In this document: in pieces, positions 50,071 to 59,805 of the stretch
Position numbering within the stretch: the first letter of the stretch is position 1
Layout of the letters: each line of letters opens with the position of its first letter
Assembly (NCBI GenBank): GCA_947498065.1
Contig: CANMIS010000001.1
Span: 558,001-622,000, forward strand
Direction of reading: 5' to 3'
DNA from: an uncultured Erythrobacter sp.
GTDB lineage: Bacteria > Pseudomonadota > Alphaproteobacteria > Sphingomonadales > Sphingomonadaceae
Length of the DNA stretch: 64,000 nt
Notes under the pieces: generated by a model
Database searches by the model: none
What the model saw: only the letters and a program-made list of their open reading frames with translations
Told to the model about the DNA's origin: nothing
Made by a program: the position numbers and the translations under genes

Positions 50071-51489
50071 ATGTCCGAACTGGAAACGCGCCTGATAATG
50101 CTGATTGATGACGAGCCGGCGCAAAGCCGCTTGATCTCAGCTATTGCCGCGCGTGAAGGCTGGCGGATTATCGTGGCGAGCGACGCGGAAGAAGCGATCG
50201 CGATGCTGGGCACGCGTGAGGGCATGCAATTGTCCGCGATCTTGCTCGATCAATGGGTGCCGGGCGATGATGCCTGCGGCCTTATCCAAGAGCTGAAAAT
50301 TCGCCGCCCCGCCCTGCCAATCCTGATGCTGACAACCAGCGCATCGCCATTGCTGGCGGTTGAAGCCATGCGAGCAGGCGCGAGCGATTATCTCGTCAAA
50401 CCAATTTCGCCCGACCGCCTGATGGAGGCACTGCGCAGCGTCACCACCCGCGAAACGCCGAAAAACGAACTCGCCCCGCTGACCGAGAAAATGTCGGCGA
50501 CGCTCGATTTCGATGCGATGATTGGCACCGCGCCAAAATTCCGCACCGCTTTGGCGCAAGCTGCCAAAGCTGCGCGCGGTCACGGACATGTACTGATCGA
50601 AGGCGAAAGCGGCACCGGCAAAGAAATGCTGATGCGCGCGATGCACGCCGCCAGCCCGCGCAGCAAAGCGCCGCTGCGGGTGATCAACATTGGCAGCGTC
50701 CCGCCGAACTCGGTCGAATCTGTTTTGTTCGGGCATGAGCCAGACGCCTTTCCCGGCGCGTTTGATCGCCAAATCGGCGCGATGCAAAATTGCGACGGGG
50801 GCACGCTGCTGCTCGATGAAGTCGACCGGCTGCCCAATGACATGCAGGCTCGCTTGGCGGAAACGCTGGAGACCGGCATTGTCCGCCCGGTTGGCGCAGC
50901 CCACGGTTTCCGCGTTGATGTCCGCCTGCTTTCGGCGAGCAATTACTCGCTGGAGCGGCTGACCAAGACCAAGCATTTTGACCAGAAACTGGCTGATAAG
51001 CTGGGCGGAACCAAGATCGAATTGCCGCCGCTGCGCGAGCGCACGGGCGACATTTCGGCTCTCACCCGGCATTTCCTCACCCGCATTGGTGAGCAGCCGG
51101 GCCTCAACCATCTTTCGATCAGCGACAGCGCGCTGACGCTGCTCGCCGCGTTCGATTGGCCGGGCAATGTCCGCCAATTGCAATCCGTCCTGTTCCGCGC
51201 GGCGGTTTATTGCGAAGATCAGACGCTGACCGCTGATAGCTTCCCGCAGCTTTCCGAAATGCTCGGCGAGCTCGAACAGCTCACTTCGCCTCAGCACGAA
51301 GGCGTGGGCGTGATGCTCTACACTGAGGATGGCAATTTGCGTCCCCTCGAAGAGATCGAGGCTGACGTTATTCGCCTCGCCATCGGCCATTATCGCGGCC
51401 GCATGACAGAGGTTGCACGCCGTCTGGGGATTGGCCGCTCGACATTGTATCGCAAGCTTTCCGACCTTGGGATCGACAACGCCGCTTGA
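50071..51489 (+). CDS. NtrC-family response regulator with degenerate sigma-54 contact loop
   Basis: A 472-aa protein in three parts. The receiver (1-125) is intact: D13/D14, phospho-acceptor D60, T89 and K110. The AAA+ domain (about 145-385) has Walker A GESGTGKE (178-185) and Walker B LLLDE. The sigma-54-contacting GAFTGA loop is DAFPGA (225-230). The arginine-finger stretch normally FREDLYYRL is FDQKLADKL. A Fis-type helix-turn-helix ends the protein (about 426-472; MTEVARRLGIGRSTLYRKL). The lost residues suggest it cannot remodel sigma-54 holoenzyme and may act as a classical DNA-binding regulator. No histidine kinase is adjacent. Confidence 0.92.
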   Translation: MSELETRLIMLIDDEPAQSRLISAIAAREGWRIIVASDAEEAIAMLGTREGMQLSAILLDQWVPGDDACGLIQELKIRRPALPILMLTTSASPLLAVEAMRAGASDYLVKPISPDRLMEALRSVTTRETPKNELAPLTEKMSATLDFDAMIGTAPKFRTALAQAAKAARGHGHVLIEGESGTGKEMLMRAMHAASPRSKAPLRVINIGSVPPNSVESVLFGHEPDAFPGAFDRQIGAMQNCDGGTLLLDEVDRLPNDMQARLAETLETGIVRPVGAAHGFRVDVRLLSASNYSLERLTKTKHFDQKLADKLGGTKIELPPLRERTGDISALTRHFLTRIGEQPGLNHLSISDSALTLLAAFDWPGNVRQLQSVLFRAAVYCEDQTLTADSFPQLSEMLGELEQLTSPQHEGVGVMLYTEDGNLRPLEEIEADVIRLAIGHYRGRMTEVARRLGIGRSTLYRKLSDLGIDNAA

Positions 51490-51520
51490 TACGCGAATGC
51501 GATCCGCCTAGCGCAGGGTC

Positions 51521-52279
51521 ATGACACAAATTCAAGATTTCTCCGGGCGCACAGCGCTCGTCACTGGCGCCTCCTCCGGCATTGGCGCGGCATGCGCGAA
51601 AGCTCTGGCGGCGCGCGGCGCAAGCAAGCTGTTTCTGGTGGACCTCGATACCGCCGGAATGGAAGCGCTGAACCTCAACTGCGATGTTGAACACATCACC
51701 GGCAGCGTAGCGGACGAGGCCCTATGGGAAGAGCTGGAGCCGCGCCTCACCGGGCTGGACCATGCGGCCGTTAACGCAGGCATCGGCGGGCATGGCCAGA
51801 TCGCCAACCTCGACTTTGCCGAATGGCGCCGGGTGATGGACGTCAATCTCGATGGCGCGTTCCTGACCCTGCGCGCAGCCATGCGGGCGATGAAAGACGG
51901 CGGCGGCAGCGCGGTCATCACCTCTTCTTCCACTGGCGTAAAAGCCATCGCGGGCATTGGCCCTTACGGCGTTGCAAAAGCGGCGGTTTCTCACATGACC
52001 CGCATTGCCGCGCTGGAAGGCGCACCCAACAACATCCGCGTGAATGCCATAGCGCCGGGCGGGGTCGACACGAACATCTGGGAAGCCTCAGATGACTTTA
52101 AGCGCTCGGTCGAAACGCAGGGCCGCGAGGCAACCATCAAGGCGATGGCCAGCACCACGCCGCTGGGCCGTTTTGCGACCAGCGAAGAGATCGCGGGCGA
52201 TATCCTCTACATGCTGTCGGATGCAGGTGCGAACATGACCGGCCATGTGCTGGTGTCTGACGGCGGCTTCACACTGTAA
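51521..52279 (+). CDS. Short-chain dehydrogenase/reductase
   Basis: A 252-aa classical SDR. The cofactor loop is TGASSGIGAA, Asp in VDLDTAG at the end of the second strand favours NAD, the NAG motif is NAGIGGHG, the catalytic Ser is in ITSSSTGVK and the YxxxK pair is PYGVAK. The C-terminal segment MTGHVLVSDGGFTL is typical. Substrate unknown. It follows the NtrC-like gene by about 30 bp and may be co-transcribed. Confidence 0.92.
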   Translation: MTQIQDFSGRTALVTGASSGIGAACAKALAARGASKLFLVDLDTAGMEALNLNCDVEHITGSVADEALWEELEPRLTGLDHAAVNAGIGGHGQIANLDFAEWRRVMDVNLDGAFLTLRAAMRAMKDGGGSAVITSSSTGVKAIAGIGPYGVAKAAVSHMTRIAALEGAPNNIRVNAIAPGGVDTNIWEASDDFKRSVETQGREATIKAMASTTPLGRFATSEEIAGDILYMLSDAGANMTGHVLVSDGGFTL

Positions 52280-52303
52280 GCCGCCGCCAAAGCTAAGCTG
52301 AGC

Positions 52304-53476
52304 TTAGAAGCTCACCGTCTGCGTCACGCGGGTCTCACCCTCGCTGCCGCGCATGCTCATGGTGAAGCTCTTGGCGTCCCAGTCGATCTCGACCAGGCCA
52401 AAGTTCTCTTCCGAGATGAAGTCCGTGATCCGCTTTGGATCGGGCTCGCGCGCCGTGTTGCGCTCGGTTGAGGAGAACGAATAGTTCATCGAAGAGCTGG
52501 TCAGCTCCCACAATTGCTCGCCCGCTTCCGCTGGCGTGTCGCGGTAAATGCCGCCCGCATGCCGGTCACCCGACAGCATGACAACGCCGCTTTCTTCGCG
52601 GTTTGCCAACATGCTATAGAGCTTGGCCCGCTCCAGCGGCAGCGCCTCCCAGCTTTCGTAATTATGCGCATCGGTGATCACTTGGATCGAAGAGACGACC
52701 ACCCGCAGATCGGCAGGCTTGGCCAATTCCTGCTCTAGCCATTGCCATTGCGCATCGCCGAGCATGGTTTTGCTCGCATCATTGCTCGGCACATAGGGGC
52801 CAAGCGGCGGGCGCTCTGGCGAGTAAGGCATCGCGTCAAAGTCAGAGCGGAAGAAGCGGGTGTCGAGCATGATGATCTGAACGCGCTTGCCATCCGCGCC
52901 GAACATGCGGCTTTCATAGATGCCAGGGCGCGACTTCGCTTCGTCAGAGGATCCCCAGAACGTCTCAAAGATCGTCTCTGACCAACCACGGAATGCAAAA
53001 TTCGCGCCGCCATCGTTGAAACCAAAATCGTGATCATCCCAGGTGATCATCATCGGAACTTTCGTGCGAAACTCGGTCAGCTCGGGTGTTTCCGCCTGTA
53101 ATTGATAGGCAGCGCGCAGGGTGCTGAGTGAAGCGTCACCTTTCCAGAATTGATCGCCGTAATTGTTGTCACCGATAAACAGGAACACATCCGGGTTCGC
53201 TGCCGCAATCTGCGCCCACATATGCTGGCTGCGCGATTGGTGATTGCAGCTGCCGAATGCGATCCGCGTCAGCACGCTGTCTGGCGCAAGCGACACATTC
53301 GCAGGCGCAACCGGCAGATCGATCTGCGTCTGAAGCTTCGCGTAATACGGCGCGAGCAGCTCATCGGCGCTCAGCGCAACTTCGTTTGCGCCGCTTGAAT
53401 GGCCATGGTCATCAGCAAGTGCGGGCGAAGCCACAGAAACAAGCAATCCGGCGATGAGAGGCGAGAAAACGCGCAT
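52304..53476 (-). CDS. PhoD-like alkaline phosphatase
   Basis: A 390-aa exported metallophosphatase. The signal peptide is MRVFSPLIAGLLVSVASPAL. Metal-ligand segments are AFGSCNHQS, IGDNNYGDQF, TWDDHDFGFND and LSGDRHAGG, all in the order of the PhoD family (calcium/iron phosphodiesterases). It may release phosphate from organic esters in the periplasm. A GGAG site 7 bp before the ATG favours this start. No pho box was sought with certainty. Confidence 0.9.
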   Translation of the reverse strand: MRVFSPLIAGLLVSVASPALADDHGHSSGANEVALSADELLAPYYAKLQTQIDLPVAPANVSLAPDSVLTRIAFGSCNHQSRSQHMWAQIAAANPDVFLFIGDNNYGDQFWKGDASLSTLRAAYQLQAETPELTEFRTKVPMMITWDDHDFGFNDGGANFAFRGWSETIFETFWGSSDEAKSRPGIYESRMFGADGKRVQIIMLDTRFFRSDFDAMPYSPERPPLGPYVPSNDASKTMLGDAQWQWLEQELAKPADLRVVVSSIQVITDAHNYESWEALPLERAKLYSMLANREESGVVMLSGDRHAGGIYRDTPAEAGEQLWELTSSSMNYSFSSTERNTAREPDPKRITDFISEENFGLVEIDWDAKSFTMSMRGSEGETRVTQTVSF

Positions 53477-53548
53477 AGGTAAGCTCCAAAAAGGCAATCT
53501 GGTTTGTCAGATGACCGCTTGCCATGACCTTTCCATGACACGCAAACA

Positions 53549-53582
53549 AAATCCCCCTCCGGCTCGGGCCAAAGGGGGATTT
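53549..53582 (-). terminator. Terminator-like hairpin downstream of a beta-barrel gene
   Basis: AAATCCCCC/GGGGGATTT pairs over 9 bp around a 16-nt loop. In the minus direction it is followed by TTG-TTT, about 50 bp after the beta-barrel gene stop. The symmetric A/T ends would let it work in both directions. Confidence 0.75.
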
Positions 53583-53635
53583 CGGAATGTTCGGCGCGCC
53601 ATCAATCGGCCCAGCCATCGCCAAAGCGCGGTCGC

Positions 53636-54409
53636 TTAGAAGCGGTAGCGCACACCGGCCAGCAGGCTGACGGTTTCAAACCGGCCATCCAGATCAGCGT
53701 TGAACGCATTCGCGCCGCCGCCAACAAATGTGCGCTCAAAATCGAGGCCAGATACCCGCTGATACCGCACGCGGGTCTGAAGCTCGATATTGTCGCTAAG
53801 GACAAACTGAACGCCAATGTTGCTTTGCAGTGAGAGGCCCGTGTCAGAGCCAGTCACAGCGAAGGTTGGCGCGGTCGCCACGCCATTGTTGGGGAAATAG
53901 TTCACCCCCGGCTCTACCTCAGCGACGCCGATGCCGCCGCCCCAAAAGGGGATAACTTTCTGATCGTCTGACCAGCGAATGTCAGACTGATAATTGATCG
54001 AGAAAGTGTTCACTTCGGCGCTGCCGCCAAAGGTCTGATTGCCGCCGTTGAAGCTGCCGCCGCTCACATCGGCTTCGGCATAGGAATATTCGACTTCAAC
54101 GCTCGGTTGGAACAGGCCAAAAATGCGCTTTGGAATGCGGTAGCCAACAGCAACAGTGCCGACGAAGCCTTCGTCCGATTGCACGTTCACGCTGGCAGGC
54201 GCGCCGGCCACACCGGGGGATGCGCCTTGCGGGTCTTGAACACCGGTGAAGGTTTCATCGCTGGGCGAGGTCACGCCAGCCTGCAGCGATACGTAAACGC
54301 CGCCTTCCGGGGTAAAATCATCCGACTGAGCGGCGGCTGGCGCAGCGAAAGCCATCGCCGGAAGAGCAAGCAGGAATGCGAGGGTGCGTGGGGGAATTGA
54401 GAAAATCAT
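53636..54409 (-). CDS. Outer-membrane beta-barrel protein
   Basis: A 257-aa barrel. The ATG at 54409 gives a signal peptide (MIFSIPPRTLAFLLALPAMA, cut after AAAQ). The mature part alternates polar and hydrophobic residues with Gly/Asn-rich turns and ends in YRF, a C-terminal aromatic signal for insertion by BAM. Segments such as FVGTVAVGYRIP and LLAGVRYRF are typical of the OmpW/OmpA-like eight-strand class. Function unknown. A related barrel gene lies 1.4 kb away across folP. Confidence 0.82.
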   Translation of the reverse strand: MIFSIPPRTLAFLLALPAMAFAAPAAAQSDDFTPEGGVYVSLQAGVTSPSDETFTGVQDPQGASPGVAGAPASVNVQSDEGFVGTVAVGYRIPKRIFGLFQPSVEVEYSYAEADVSGGSFNGGNQTFGGSAEVNTFSINYQSDIRWSDDQKVIPFWGGGIGVAEVEPGVNYFPNNGVATAPTFAVTGSDTGLSLQSNIGVQFVLSDNIELQTRVRYQRVSGLDFERTFVGGGANAFNADLDGRFETVSLLAGVRYRF

Positions 54410-54530
54410 CTGCGGAGGTCCAATCTTAAATGGGGGATGCCTCCCCATTCGCGTCCCTCGCCCGCGAGGTTACACAGACCCGCTGGTTTTATTTCTCAGT
54501 TGGCAGGTTTTCGTAGGTTTCGCAGACACC

Positions 54531-55646
54531 CTAAAGCGGCGGTAAATGCGCAATATCCGTCAGCGCCGCATCGCGCATTCCGCGCCAGACGTTGCGCGCC
54601 TGAACCGTCTCAGCAACGTCATGCACCCGCAGGATGTGCACGCCTGCATTCATGCCGAGCGTCGCCAGTGTCAGTGATCCGCCAAGCCGCTCATGCGCCC
54701 CTGCCTCGTTCGACAAGGCCCCGATCATCCGCTTGCGGCTGACACCCAGAAGGATCGGAGACCCCAGCGCATGGAACAATGGCAGCGCATTCAGCAAAGC
54801 AAGGTTTTCCGCCAGACTTTTGCCAAAGCCAATGCCAGGATCGAGGATGATCTTATCCTCCGCAATACCGGCCGCGATAGCGTTGGAGCGGACCTCTTTG
54901 AGGAAATCAAACACGTCAAAAACGACATCTTTGTAATCACCGCCCTCGTGCAGATCCTCGCCGCTGCCGGGGGCATGCATCAGGATCACCGGGCATAGCG
55001 CGTTCGCGACCAGTTCAGCGGTGCGCGGGTCATAGCGCATGGCCGAGACGTCGTTGGCCGCATGTGCGCCAGCGGCCAAGGCCGCCTCCAGCACGCCTGC
55101 TCTGCGTGTATCAACAGTGATCGCTGCGCCCATGCTGGCACAATATTCCACCGCAGGCAGGACGCGGTCTTTCTCGTCACCTTCCCACGTCGCGGCAGCA
55201 CCTGGGCGGGTGCTTTCCCCGCCAATATCGATAATGCTCGCGCCCGCCTCCAGCATGGCGGCGGCATGCGCGCGGCCCACATCCGGCTTTTCCAGAAACT
55301 CACCGCCATCGGAAAAACTGTCTGGCGTCACATTGAGAATGCCCATCACCTGCGGCTGATCAAGGCGAATGGTGCGCCCGCCCAGTTCGAGCGGCGCGTG
55401 GGTCTTTTGCAGATTTGCCCATTGGCCGCGCGCCTCCGCCTCCAGCTCGCCGCCGAGCTTCGCAAAGGTATCCTCCGCCTCGCGCACGCCGAACAGATGC
55501 CGCGCTGTGACCCCGCCGTCCTGGCGCACCACGCAGGCAAAGCGGCTGGCATAGACCATCGAGCCAGCAAGCTGGATCGCGGCCCCATCATTGTGCTGAG
55601 GACCCGGCGCAAAGCCGATCGGGCAGATATAAACGCTCTCACTCAT
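54531..55646 (-). CDS. folP: Dihydropteroate synthase with N-terminal extension
   Basis: A 371-aa enzyme that condenses p-aminobenzoate with dihydropterin pyrophosphate in folate synthesis. The TIM-barrel core starts near residue 92 with VMGILNVTPDSFSDGG, followed by IIDIGGESTRPGA, VDTRRAGV and LDPGIGFGKS. Residues 1-90 are an added domain of unknown function (ICPIGFAPGPQ, LFGVREAEDTFAKLG), also known in other sphingomonads. ATG at 55646 is my choice; one at 55652 is possible. It sits between two beta-barrel genes. Confidence 0.92.
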   Translation of the reverse strand: MSESVYICPIGFAPGPQHNDGAAIQLAGSMVYASRFACVVRQDGGVTARHLFGVREAEDTFAKLGGELEAEARGQWANLQKTHAPLELGGRTIRLDQPQVMGILNVTPDSFSDGGEFLEKPDVGRAHAAAMLEAGASIIDIGGESTRPGAAATWEGDEKDRVLPAVEYCASMGAAITVDTRRAGVLEAALAAGAHAANDVSAMRYDPRTAELVANALCPVILMHAPGSGEDLHEGGDYKDVVFDVFDFLKEVRSNAIAAGIAEDKIILDPGIGFGKSLAENLALLNALPLFHALGSPILLGVSRKRMIGALSNEAGAHERLGGSLTLATLGMNAGVHILRVHDVAETVQARNVWRGMRDAALTDIAHLPPL

Positions 55647-55705
55647 AGCCATCAGGGTTAGGACGCAAATCCGCCAGCGCAAAGGCCTCAATTGTCTCAG
55701 CGCAC

Positions 55706-55738
55706 AAAAAAGGGGCCATGCCTGCTGGCACGGCCCCT
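55706..55738 (-). terminator. Rho-independent terminator of the second beta-barrel gene
   Basis: On the minus strand GGGGCCGTGCC-AGCA-GGCATGGCCCC forms an 11-bp stem with one G-T pair, followed by six T residues. It lies about 20 bp after the stop of the 55.8 kb barrel gene and ahead of folP. Confidence 0.88.
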
Positions 55739-55758
55739 CTCCCGAGGATATTTAGCGA

Positions 55759-56547
55759 TTATTCGCCGCCGAACTTAAACCTGACGCCGGCAGAGACGAT
55801 CGATTGCTCTGACTCGATCCCGAGCGTTGCGGGAAGCAGGTTCAGCTCAACATCGCTGTCTTCGGTGGTGGCGCGGTAGGTGTATTGGCCGAACACCTCG
55901 GCGCGCGGTGAAAGCGCAAAGCTCGCGCCCGCCATCAGTTGATAGGCAAAGCCGCCATCGTCATCATTGGCAACGTCGACGCCCGATGGCGAGAACTCGG
56001 CATCAACCCATTGGTAGCCAAGGCCTGCGCCAACATAAGGCTTGAACGAGCCGCCGGTATTGATGTCGTAAAAGACGTTACCGAAGACGCCGAAATTGCT
56101 AACATCGCCCTGGCCATCGGCGATCACTGCGCCAACGGTGGGGTTTGCCGGATCGGCCGCGCCGCGGGTCAGGACGGCCACATCAACGCCGTCAATATCC
56201 GCGCCGCCGACGGTCAGGCCGGAATGGCCCGATACGTCATATTCGGAATAGGCCCCTTCCAGCTCCACGCGGAAGCCATTGGCAAAGGCGTATCCAACCT
56301 GCCCGCTCAGCGCGAGGCCATTGTCGAATTGGGAATTCCATTCCAGCGGGGTCTCCGCCGCAATCGCGTCAAAATCAGCGGTTGCCGCGACATCGGCATC
56401 AAATTCTCCTGAGTTTTGGCTGTCACTGGGCAGGCTGATCCCGCCGCTGACGCCAACATAAGGCCCCTCGGCCAAAGCCGCAGAGGGAACCGCAAGTGCG
56501 CCAAACGCCGCACCTGTAAAAGCGATATATTTAAAGGACTTTGTCAT
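55759..56547 (-). CDS. Outer-membrane beta-barrel protein
   Basis: A 262-aa exported barrel. The signal peptide is MTKSFKYIAFTGAAFGALAV, cut after AALA. The mature part begins GPYVGVSGGISLPSD and shows repeated GYAF, YVGAGLGYQW and GQYTYR strand patterns of the OmpA-like/Surface_Ag_2 class, closing with VSAGVRFKFG. Function unknown. It has its own terminator and resembles the 53.6 kb protein in architecture. Confidence 0.85.
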   Translation of the reverse strand: MTKSFKYIAFTGAAFGALAVPSAALAEGPYVGVSGGISLPSDSQNSGEFDADVAATADFDAIAAETPLEWNSQFDNGLALSGQVGYAFANGFRVELEGAYSEYDVSGHSGLTVGGADIDGVDVAVLTRGAADPANPTVGAVIADGQGDVSNFGVFGNVFYDINTGGSFKPYVGAGLGYQWVDAEFSPSGVDVANDDDGGFAYQLMAGASFALSPRAEVFGQYTYRATTEDSDVELNLLPATLGIESEQSIVSAGVRFKFGGE

Positions 56548-56644
56548 GATTTCCTCGAATTAGGTTACGCCCCCGAACACGCAAAATCGCGCTGGAAACA
56601 TGAACCTAAGCTGCGGAAATCTGATGCCTTGCGGCGAGCTGCCT

Positions 56645-57910
<1,266 letters not shown>

Positions 57911-57916
57911 TTATGG

Positions 57917-57931
57917 TTAACAAGCAGTTAG
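57917..57931. promoter_or_regulatory. CtrA-like box upstream of ccrM
   Basis: TTAA-CAAGCAG-TTAG matches seven of eight fixed positions of the CtrA consensus TTAA-N7-TTAA. It sits about 95-108 bp before the ccrM start, where a -35 region would be expected if the GANTC pair is in the leader. Confidence 0.55.
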
Positions 57932-58059
57932 CGGCGCAAGTTCACACGCGGAACGAAACAGGGCCCCACAAGATATGGAGTCTCGCGCGGCGGCTGGGGG
58001 CCGAAATAGAGGGGGTGTGGCGCGAAAGACTCAAAACCTGTCTTTGCGGCCAAACTAAC

Positions 58060-58989
58060 TCACATAAACACAAACACGACATTGCCGAGGAACGCGGCGA
58101 GCAAAACGAGGCCCATGGCCCGCCCGATCGACTTTGCGAACCACAGCAGGCCAAGCAAGGCGACCGCGCTGGCGATCAGCAGGCCCATTTGAACGCCCAG
58201 CAGGTTCTCTGGCAGCGCAAACGGGGCGATCCCCATAGTGACGCCGCCGATCAGCAGAATGTTGTAGATGTTTGAGCCAACGACATTGCCAATCGCCAGG
58301 CCCGGCTTGCCGCGCAGAGCCGCCGCAACGGATGCCGCGAGTTCCGGCAGCGACGTACCAAAGGCGACCACGGTGAGGCCAATCGCGGTCTCGCTAACCC
58401 CGAACAAGGTCGCCAGATCAATCGCGCCGGTCACCAATATCTGACCGCTGAACACCAGAACCGCAAGGCCGGCAGCGAACAGCGCCGAGGCGACATAGCC
58501 GTTCTCTGGCGCGTCATCGTCATCGTCATCGTCGTCTTCCTGCGCCGCGCCGGGATAGCGATAGCGCCAGACGATGTAGCTGACGATGCCAACCAGCAGC
58601 GCGCCGCCGATCCACCGCGCGCCCAGCTGAGAATAGGCCAAGGCTGCAAGGCCAATCGTGGCGATCAAGGCGACGACGGCATCGCGCCGCCCTCCCCCGG
58701 TCAGCGCAATCGGCATCACCAGCGCGGTCGCGCCCAGAATCAGCAGCGTGTTTGCGAGGTTGGAGCCAACAATATTGCCCCAGGCAATGCCCGGCGAGCC
58801 TTCGAGCGCAGCCTGAACGCTGGCGACCATTTCCGGCATGCTTGTGGCAAAGCCAACGATCACCAAACCGGTGACCAGAGTGGAGATACCGAGCTTTTGC
58901 GCAATGCCCACTGCACCGCGCACCAACAGTTCGCCGCCAATCGCCAGGCCAACCAGGCCCGCAAGGCTCAAGAGAATCGCGTTCAACAT
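58060..58989 (-). CDS. Calcium/sodium antiporter (CaCA family)
   Basis: A 309-aa exchanger with about ten hydrophobic segments. The two inverted alpha-repeats are clear: TSMPEMVAS with GNIVGSNLANTLLILG in the first half and TSLPELAAS with GNVVGSNIYNILLIGG in the second, carrying the ion-binding Glu and Asn. A long acidic run (DDDDDDDDA) in the central loop may bind calcium or sit in the cytoplasm. It lies between rnhB and ccrM, which are often neighbours in alphaproteobacteria. Confidence 0.93.
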   Translation of the reverse strand: MLNAILLSLAGLVGLAIGGELLVRGAVGIAQKLGISTLVTGLVIVGFATSMPEMVASVQAALEGSPGIAWGNIVGSNLANTLLILGATALVMPIALTGGGRRDAVVALIATIGLAALAYSQLGARWIGGALLVGIVSYIVWRYRYPGAAQEDDDDDDDDAPENGYVASALFAAGLAVLVFSGQILVTGAIDLATLFGVSETAIGLTVVAFGTSLPELAASVAAALRGKPGLAIGNVVGSNIYNILLIGGVTMGIAPFALPENLLGVQMGLLIASAVALLGLLWFAKSIGRAMGLVLLAAFLGNVVFVFM

Positions 58990-59048
58990 GCGCGGCGCTT
59001 AAGCGAACGGCGGGAAACTTAAAAGCGAATAGAGTTTGTGTCTCGTTC

Positions 59049-59138
59049 GCCGTAGCCACCCGCGCCCTCCACCCTTCCACCCGGATCGTATCCGAAACTG
59101 TTCCGGTTGGAAGGGTGGAGGGTGCGGGTGGCTACGGC
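59049..59138. repeat. Palindromic element, copy B (core 59055-59132)
   Basis: The 78-bp core has 31-bp arms matching at 29 positions around a 16-nt loop. Flanking bases extend the dyad (GCCGTAG/CTACGGC) to about 38 bp per arm. It lies between rnhB and the antiporter gene on the minus strand, where the transcript would form a very stable hairpin. The loop is nearly identical to that of copy C. Confidence 0.95.
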
Positions 59139-59154
59139 GCGCACGATAGAGCGC

Positions 59155-59805
59155 TCAAAGCAAAGACGCCTGAGCAACAGGTGCAAAACTGTAGCGGTGC
59201 AGCGGCGTGGGCCCGTGTTTGCGCAGCGCCTCCATATGCGCAGCCGAGCCGTAGCCCTTATTCCGCTCCCAGCCATATTCCGGGTATTTTTGCGCGGCCT
59301 CAATCATAATCCGGTCGCGCCATTCCTTCGCAACGATGGACGCAGCCGATATCGCGGGCTCAATGCCGTCGCCGCCCACGATGGAGCGTGCGGGCCAGCG
59401 CCAACCATCGCGCCTGCCCGCTGGCGTCATATTGCCATCGATGATCACCTCATTGATGGTCTCGATCCCGCGCTCTGCCAACGCCGCGCACAGCCGCGCG
59501 GTCGCATCCGTCATCGCTTGAAAAGTCGCTTGCAGGATATTGATCTCATCAATCTGAGGCGGCTCAATCACGCCCACGGCCCAGGCGCAGCTTTCGCGGA
59601 TTTCCCGATCGAGCCGCGCTCGTTTTTTCGGCGAAAGTGCCTTGGAATCCGCCAAACCTTCAGGTGGTGACTTGCACAAGACGACGGCTCCCGCCACTAC
59701 CGGGCCAGCCAGCGGGCCCCGTCCCGCCTCATCAACACCAATTATGACCCCCGATTCCAAAAAAGCCGGGGCACCAAATTCTGTTTTGGGAGTTCCAGAG
59801 ACCAT
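59155..59805 (-). CDS. rnhB: Ribonuclease HII
   Basis: A 216-aa nuclease that removes ribonucleotides from DNA. The first catalytic Asp-Glu are in VDEAGRGPLAGPV, the other acidic residues are in INEVIIDGNMTP and ISAASIVAKEWRD. The ATG at 59805 gives a normal length; longer in-frame extensions lack family similarity. Its start codon overlaps, base for base, the ATG of the divergent sugar-dehydrogenase gene. Confidence 0.93.
   Translation of the reverse strand: MVSGTPKTEFGAPAFLESGVIIGVDEAGRGPLAGPVVAGAVVLCKSPPEGLADSKALSPKKRARLDREIRESCAWAVGVIEPPQIDEINILQATFQAMTDATARLCAALAERGIETINEVIIDGNMTPAGRRDGWRWPARSIVGGDGIEPAISAASIVAKEWRDRIMIEAAQKYPEYGWERNKGYGSAAHMEALRKHGPTPLHRYSFAPVAQASLL

Noticed and set aside
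58024..58034. Further GANTC sites (57978-57982 and 58028-58032) as part of the ccrM control region
   Set aside because: They lie farther upstream than the likely promoter and have no paired arrangement, so they may be chance occurrences.
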